Below are positions 6,351-10,029 of a stretch of DNA of 10,029 nt, one piece after another (the first letter of the stretch is position 1; each line of letters opens with the position of its first letter). The stretch covers positions 1 to 10,029 of the forward strand of contig DAOUZU010000029.1 of the NCBI GenBank assembly GCA_030665535.1, in the 5' to 3' direction. Position numbers and translations under genes: made by a program. This stretch comes from Dehalococcoidia bacterium. Its GTDB lineage: Bacteria > Chloroflexota > Dehalococcoidia > Dehalococcoidales > JAUXAE01. The notes beneath the pieces were generated by a model that was not told the DNA's origin, ran no database searches, and saw nothing but the letters and a program-made list of their open reading frames with translations.

Positions 6351-6383
6351 AAAAGAGCCGTTGGGTTCTTCACCCAACGGCTC
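6351..6383 (-). terminator. strong intrinsic terminator, minus strand
   Basis: Arms GAGCCGTTGGGT (6355-6366) and ACCCAACGGCTC (6372-6383) are perfectly complementary over 12 bp with a 5-base loop. On the minus strand the stem is followed by TTTT (6354-6351). There is no T-run on the plus side, so it acts on minus-strand transcripts coming from the dnaE2 side. It begins 11 bases after the CCA end of the tmRNA-like fragment, the usual placement of an ssrA terminator. Confidence 0.85.
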
Positions 6384-6394
6384 GTCCGTGTTTC

Positions 6395-6420
6395 TGGTGG
6401 AGACGGGGGAGAGTCAAACT
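6395..6420 (-). repeat. fragment resembling the 3' end of tmRNA (ssrA), possible attachment-site relic
   Basis: The minus strand ends in CTCTCCCCCGTCTCCACCA, preceded by AGTTTGA. This looks like the T-loop, 3' half of the T-stem, acceptor 3' strand and CCA of tmRNA, and is followed by an intrinsic terminator. The 5' side of the T-stem does not pair (it reads GGTAT), no complementary acceptor 5' strand lies within tRNA distance, and a full tmRNA would run into dnaE2. Only the 3' tip is therefore present. Integrative elements that insert into ssrA leave exactly such a displaced 3' end plus terminator, and in Dehalococcoides ssrA is a known integration site. Resemblance is judged by eye. Confidence 0.5.
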
Positions 6421-6586
6421 ATACCTGAAGCGCGGCTGTTGAGCTTTGTTTAATGAGTTTGTTCGTTGGTACCGTCTATTCGTTATTTGTTCCACGCCGC
6501 AATCCAGCTATTGTTTCAATGGAGGCACATGGCCGGCACTCTCGAGGAGTAGTCTAATTATCCCTACTCTGTGGACAGTGTTATCA

Positions 6587-9500
6587 TCATCTCCAGTTTT
6601 TCGACGGAGGGACCTTATCAAGCACGTTAAGCGGCTCCACCCGGGTTACTACCACGTTATGCGCGCCCTCCCGCCTCGTTAGCCTGCCCTTAATCACCAG
6701 AAATGGGGACTTGAATTCGTACTCCTGGCGCTCATAGACTTGAGGGAAGACCATTAAGGGAATGAGGCCGAACTCATCCTCAAGGGTCATAAAAACAACT
6801 TTTCCGTGGGGCCTCTGCCGGCGGATTACCAGTCCGACGGTGGTTATCTCTGAGCCGCTGCTCAGCCCGTCTATATCCCGGCTGGTGAGGAAGCCGTCAT
6901 TAAACCGGTGCCGCAGATTCGCCATAACATGGCCGGTGGGGAAAAGGTCAAGCACGTTGTACTCGTCCTTCATCTGTTCCCATTCGCCGGGCGCCGGCAG
7001 TTCCACCATGTCCTGCTCAACGGGGAGCGCTAGAGACAGCTGAGAGTTTACCGGCCGGTACCTCAGGCCTATCTCCCACTTCACTTTCCTCCTGTTTCCT
7101 TCAAGGCTGTCAAAAGCCCTGGCGCTGGCCAGATTGAGGGCAATCTCCTCAAGCACGCCGGTCCGTTCAAGAAAGCCCCCGATATTCTTGAAAACCCCCC
7201 ACTTTCCCCTGGCTTCTTCTATCGCTCTGGCCGAAGTCTCTCCCAGCCCTAGAATGTTAAGCAGTCCGAGGCGCAGCCGGCCGTCTTCGATGGTGCATTT
7301 GGCCTCACTCCGGTTAACATCGGGGTTCAGCACATATATGTGGTGTCGCCTGGCGTCCTCCTTCAGCGTTTCCAGGTTATAGAACCCCATTGGCTGCTGG
7401 TTGAAAATAGCGACAAAGAACTCCAGCGGGTAATGAAGCTTCAGCCAGGCTGCCTGGTAGGCCGTCACCCCGAAGGCAAAGGCGTGGGACTCCGGGAACA
7501 TATACAGCCCGTTGAACTTTTTAAAGACCCTTTCCGCCGCATCTTGACTGACACCCCTGCTCCCGGCCCCCTCAAGGAACTGCCGCCGGTATTGCGCGAT
7601 GAGTTCCCTGTTATGCTTTCTGCCGAAGGCGCGGCGCATCCGGTCGGCGTCACTCGGGGCAAAACCGGCGACGTCCACCGCCAGCTGATTTACCTGGTCC
7701 TGGAACAGAACCACGCCCAGGGTACGTTCAAGGGCGCGTTTCTCAAGGGCATGGTCGTAGGTCACCGGTTTTTTACTGCTACGCCTGGCGAGGTATTCCT
7801 GCACGCCGTTGTTAGCCCCCACGCCCGGCCTCACCGCCCCCACCTCGTGAGCCATGTCAAGCAGATTCCTGGGCCTGAGCCGGGTTATCGTCTGCATCTG
7901 GGCGGAGGACTCCACCTGGAAGATTCCGATGGTATCTCCACGGCAGAGCATGTCATAGACGGCTGTGTCCGCAAAGTCGATACGGGAGAGGTCGATTCTT
8001 TTCCCGGTGCGGTCTTTGATGAGCCCGATTGCCTCCTGGAGCTGGGAGAGGGTGCCCAGGGCGAGAAAATCAATCTTCACAAAACCGGCGTCATCAATGC
8101 TATCTTTATCCCACTGGCAGACATAGCGCCCCTCGATGGCGCCCCTCTGCACGGGCACGATGTCTATCAGCGGGCTCGACGAAAGAACCATGCCGCCCGG
8201 GTGCTGCCCCATGTACTTGGGAAAACCGTCCAGCTCTGCGGCCAGCCTCACCAGGTCCTGCCATACCGGCAGCCCTACCTTGTCCTTGAAATTGGGCATC
8301 TTCCGCATCCTTGCCCCTAGCTTCCGGGCGCTGCCCCATTCCGTCTGCTTGGCGAGCTGGTCTATTTCCGCCTGCGGCAGGCCCAGCGCCTTGCCCAGGT
8401 CCCTTACCGCTCCTTTTACCTGGTAGGTAGCAATGGTCCCGGTAAGGATGGCATGCTCCCAGCCCCATCTCCGGTGGGTCCTGAGAATGAGGTCTTCCCT
8501 GATGCTGCGGGGGAAATCGAGGTCGATGTCGGGCACATTGGTCATGACGTCTTCAGGGAGAAATCTCTCCAGCGAGAGGTCGTATTTCAGAGGGTCTATA
8601 TGGGAAAGGCCGATAAGGTAACCCACCAGCAAGGCTACCGAAGAGCCACGCCCTCTCCCGGGAGGGTTCTCCTCCAGAGATAAAGACGGGTCACTCAGCC
8701 CCTGGTCAATCATCACTTCCCGTCCCAGCTTGATTACCTCGTGGTAGAGAAGCAAAAACCCGGCCAGTCGGTACTTACGGATCAGATGGAATTCCTCCTC
8801 CAACCGCTGGCGTACTTCAAGGGTGACAGCCCCGTAGCGCCTTACAGCCGCCTCATGGCACAGCTTCTCCAAGTAGCTCTGGGGCGTATATCCCTCCGGA
8901 GCAGGATAGTCGGGGAAGACATAGTTCAAGTCGCTTGTTAAATCAAGCGAGCATCGCTCAGCAATTTCTACGGTGTTGGATAGGGCATTGGGGCACTCCC
9001 GGAATAAGCTATCCAGTTCCGGCTGCGGCCTGAGGTAGAATTCAGAGTTGGGCCTTCGCTGGCGGTGGGTCTCTTCAAGGCTCTTGCAGTGCTTGATTGC
9101 CACCAGGCAGTCCTGAAGCTGGTGGCGCTGCCGAGCGTGGTAATGTACATTCCCCGTCGCCACCACCCCGGTACCGGTTTCCCGTGCCAGGGCCAGAAGT
9201 CCCTTGTTGCGCTCGTTATCACCGAGGGCGAGGTTCTGCTGTAATTCTATGAAATAATTGTCCCGTCCAAACCACTCCAGGTACCGGAATACCAGGCGGC
9301 GGGCAGCGGAGAAACGTTCCTGGACTACCAGCTGTGACAGCTCTCCCCGGGGGCACCCGGACAGGGCGATTATCCCCGGGGCATGTTCCGGCAGAAGTCC
9401 GGGGGGCAGCCTGGGATTATTGCGCTCGCCGGCGCCGTGGGCGGAGGTGATGAGGCGGCAGAGATTGCGGTAGCCCGGCCGGTCTTTGGCCAGCAAGGTG

Positions 9501-9724
9501 AGGTGATGACCTCCCTCGAGGGTTATCTCGGCCCCGGTAATAGCCCGCATTTCCAGGGCACGGGTGACCTGTGCGAAGCGCATTGCCCCGCAGAGGTTAT
9601 CATGGTCGGTAACGGCAAGAGCCCGGTAACCAAGCTCTTTAGCCTGCATAATCAGTTCCTCCAATGAGGAGGCGCCGTCATGAAAAGAATAGTAGCTGTG
9701 GCAATGGAGCTCGGCATAATTCAT
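6587..9724 (-). CDS. dnaE2: error-prone DNA polymerase, DnaE2-type C-family alpha subunit
   Basis: This complete 1045-residue C-family polymerase has the usual length for DnaE2. The N-terminal PHP domain begins YAELHCHSYYSFHDGAS (residues 3-19) with HxH His7/His9, TDHDN (39-43) and GAEI (64-67). GNVHYHARQRHQLQDCL (191-207) is the DnaE2-like form of a PHP segment, here with Asn192 where Asp is usual. The polymerase core has GRGRGSS (356-362), catalytic NVPDIDLDF (396-404; Asp399, Asp401), QHPGGMVLS (507-515) and a third acidic residue Asp552 in KIDFLALGTL. A helix-hairpin-helix region lies near 819-838 and an OB fold near 955-1032. The ATG at 9724 is preceded by GAGGGA, which overlaps the TGA of the upstream ORF; the gap is 9 bases, so the two genes are co-transcribed. 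DnaE2 enzymes perform mutagenic translesion synthesis with ImuB, normally under SOS control. The end has stacked stop codons. Confidence 0.93.
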   Translation of the reverse strand: MNYAELHCHSYYSFHDGASSLEELIMQAKELGYRALAVTDHDNLCGAMRFAQVTRALEMRAITGAEITLEGGHHLTLLAKDRPGYRNLCRLITSAHGAGERNNPRLPPGLLPEHAPGIIALSGCPRGELSQLVVQERFSAARRLVFRYLEWFGRDNYFIELQQNLALGDNERNKGLLALARETGTGVVATGNVHYHARQRHQLQDCLVAIKHCKSLEETHRQRRPNSEFYLRPQPELDSLFRECPNALSNTVEIAERCSLDLTSDLNYVFPDYPAPEGYTPQSYLEKLCHEAAVRRYGAVTLEVRQRLEEEFHLIRKYRLAGFLLLYHEVIKLGREVMIDQGLSDPSLSLEENPPGRGRGSSVALLVGYLIGLSHIDPLKYDLSLERFLPEDVMTNVPDIDLDFPRSIREDLILRTHRRWGWEHAILTGTIATYQVKGAVRDLGKALGLPQAEIDQLAKQTEWGSARKLGARMRKMPNFKDKVGLPVWQDLVRLAAELDGFPKYMGQHPGGMVLSSSPLIDIVPVQRGAIEGRYVCQWDKDSIDDAGFVKIDFLALGTLSQLQEAIGLIKDRTGKRIDLSRIDFADTAVYDMLCRGDTIGIFQVESSAQMQTITRLRPRNLLDMAHEVGAVRPGVGANNGVQEYLARRSSKKPVTYDHALEKRALERTLGVVLFQDQVNQLAVDVAGFAPSDADRMRRAFGRKHNRELIAQYRRQFLEGAGSRGVSQDAAERVFKKFNGLYMFPESHAFAFGVTAYQAAWLKLHYPLEFFVAIFNQQPMGFYNLETLKEDARRHHIYVLNPDVNRSEAKCTIEDGRLRLGLLNILGLGETSARAIEEARGKWGVFKNIGGFLERTGVLEEIALNLASARAFDSLEGNRRKVKWEIGLRYRPVNSQLSLALPVEQDMVELPAPGEWEQMKDEYNVLDLFPTGHVMANLRHRFNDGFLTSRDIDGLSSGSEITTVGLVIRRQRPHGKVVFMTLEDEFGLIPLMVFPQVYERQEYEFKSPFLVIKGRLTRREGAHNVVVTRVEPLNVLDKVPPSKNWR

Positions 9725-9733
9725 GTCGTTCCC

Positions 9734-10018
9734 TCAATACGACTGCCGGTACCAGCAGTCACGGGCAATATCCTTGTAGAGCACCAGCCGCTGTCCGGTT
9801 GTGAGCAGTACTTCGTAGTAGAGGCGTGATACCGGTTCACGGCGCCACCACTCGTCGTCAATACGCCACACGTTGTCGATGGCGGCAACGGTCTGTCGCC
9901 GGGGAGTTTTCACCGCCTGCGGGCATGCCGAAGGGCCCTCTTCCACTTCTATCGGCTCCGGGGCGTTTACCGGTCGGTAGGTGTCAGCGCGTAGCGTCTT
10001 TCCGGAATCCTTGACCAT
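9734..10018 (-). CDS. ImuB C-terminus-like / DUF6504-like protein, possibly partial at window edge
   Basis: The 94-residue frame has the core IDNVWRIDDEWWRREPVSR (residues 47-65) and LYYEVLLTTGQRLVLYKD, ending DCWYRQSY. This WRI-DEWW ... YY.V ... G.RL.LY.D ... WY pattern resembles the C-terminal segment of ImuB-like Y-family polymerase relatives and the small DUF6504 proteins found beside dnaE2. The N-terminal half, including RPVNAPEPIEVEE, is proline-rich and resembles an ImuB tail linker. ATG at 10018 has no visible Shine-Dalgarno and the frame stays open to the window edge, so the true start may lie outside and this may be the C-terminus of a longer ImuB. It ends 9 bases before dnaE2 and its stop overlaps the dnaE2 ribosome binding site, suggesting coupled expression of a mutasome pair. 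The family call is moderate; the gene boundary is open. Confidence 0.65.
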   Translation of the reverse strand: MVKDSGKTLRADTYRPVNAPEPIEVEEGPSACPQAVKTPRRQTVAAIDNVWRIDDEWWRREPVSRLYYEVLLTTGQRLVLYKDIARDCWYRQSY

Positions 10019-10029
10019 AGTTCGACTTC

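Larger units (their letters stand above)
6215..6586. other. 372-base gene-free interval between the dnaE2-like and GNAT genes
   Basis: No supportable coding region is present; short open frames here run into dnaE2 on the opposite strand. From high to low coordinates (the direction of transcription) it holds stacked stops after dnaE2, a weak hairpin with arms GAGTAG (6547-6552) and CTACTC (6564-6569), about 130 bases with nothing recognisable, a tmRNA-3'-end-like fragment (6420-6395), a strong terminator (6383-6351) and the GNAT promoter region. Base composition shifts from GC-rich to AT-rich across the interval. Confidence 0.6.

Noticed and set aside
6395..6750. A complete tmRNA (ssrA) or tRNA gene on the minus strand
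   Set aside because: Only the 3' tip is recognisable. The T-stem does not pair, no tag-peptide ORF ending in Ala-Ala-stop or acceptor 5' strand is present, and a full tmRNA would overlap dnaE2.
7340..8320. Long open frame on the plus strand opposite dnaE2 (326 codons)
   Set aside because: It is antisense to highly conserved DnaE2 motifs, has no ribosome binding site, and reads as His/Pro/Gly-rich shadow sequence of GC-rich coding DNA.

Overview
The window looks like chromosomal DNA of a free-living bacterium. It has GC-rich housekeeping genes at both ends and an AT-richer stretch in the middle (about 2700-6350). A SelB-type factor, a cupin with a near-family sequence common in anaerobes, and a DnaE2-type polymerase behind an ImuB/DUF6504-like ORF would fit a Chloroflexota (Dehalococcoidia-like) organism. 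This taxonomic guess is inference only. No CRISPR array, insertion sequence, integrase or complete RNA gene was seen.

Layout. (1) 1-1272, plus strand: the C-terminal two thirds of selB, the selenocysteine-specific elongation factor, interrupted by an in-frame TAA at 133-135. (2) 1269-2677, minus strand: three small genes, namely an FMN-binding split-barrel protein with its own near-consensus promoter, a small integral membrane protein of the COG2426 / Sm_multidrug_ex type, and a one-domain cupin. (3) 2701-5570, minus strand: a complete three-gene ABC importer of the TrpXYZ-like class (ATPase, permease, lipoprotein), transcribed from an extended -10 promoter near 5661; the cupin may be its last cistron. 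(4) 5771-6214, minus strand: a GNAT acetyltransferase with its own candidate promoter. (5) 6215-6586: a 372-base gap holding a strong minus-strand terminator directly after a fragment that looks like the 3' end of tmRNA (ssrA). (6) 6587-10018, minus strand: error-prone DNA polymerase DnaE2 preceded 9 bases upstream by an ORF resembling the C-terminus of ImuB or DUF6504 proteins, which may continue past the window edge.

How the genes work together. The lipoprotein captures a small ligand (an aromatic amino acid in characterised relatives) and the permease and ATPase import it. The last two genes look like part of a damage-tolerance 'mutasome' in which DnaE2 works with ImuB. The main items for a second look are the nonsense codon in selB, the ssrA-3'-end/terminator scar next to the dnaE2 operon (a possible attachment-site relic), and the missing canonical start codon at the best Shine-Dalgarno site of the ABC ATPase gene.
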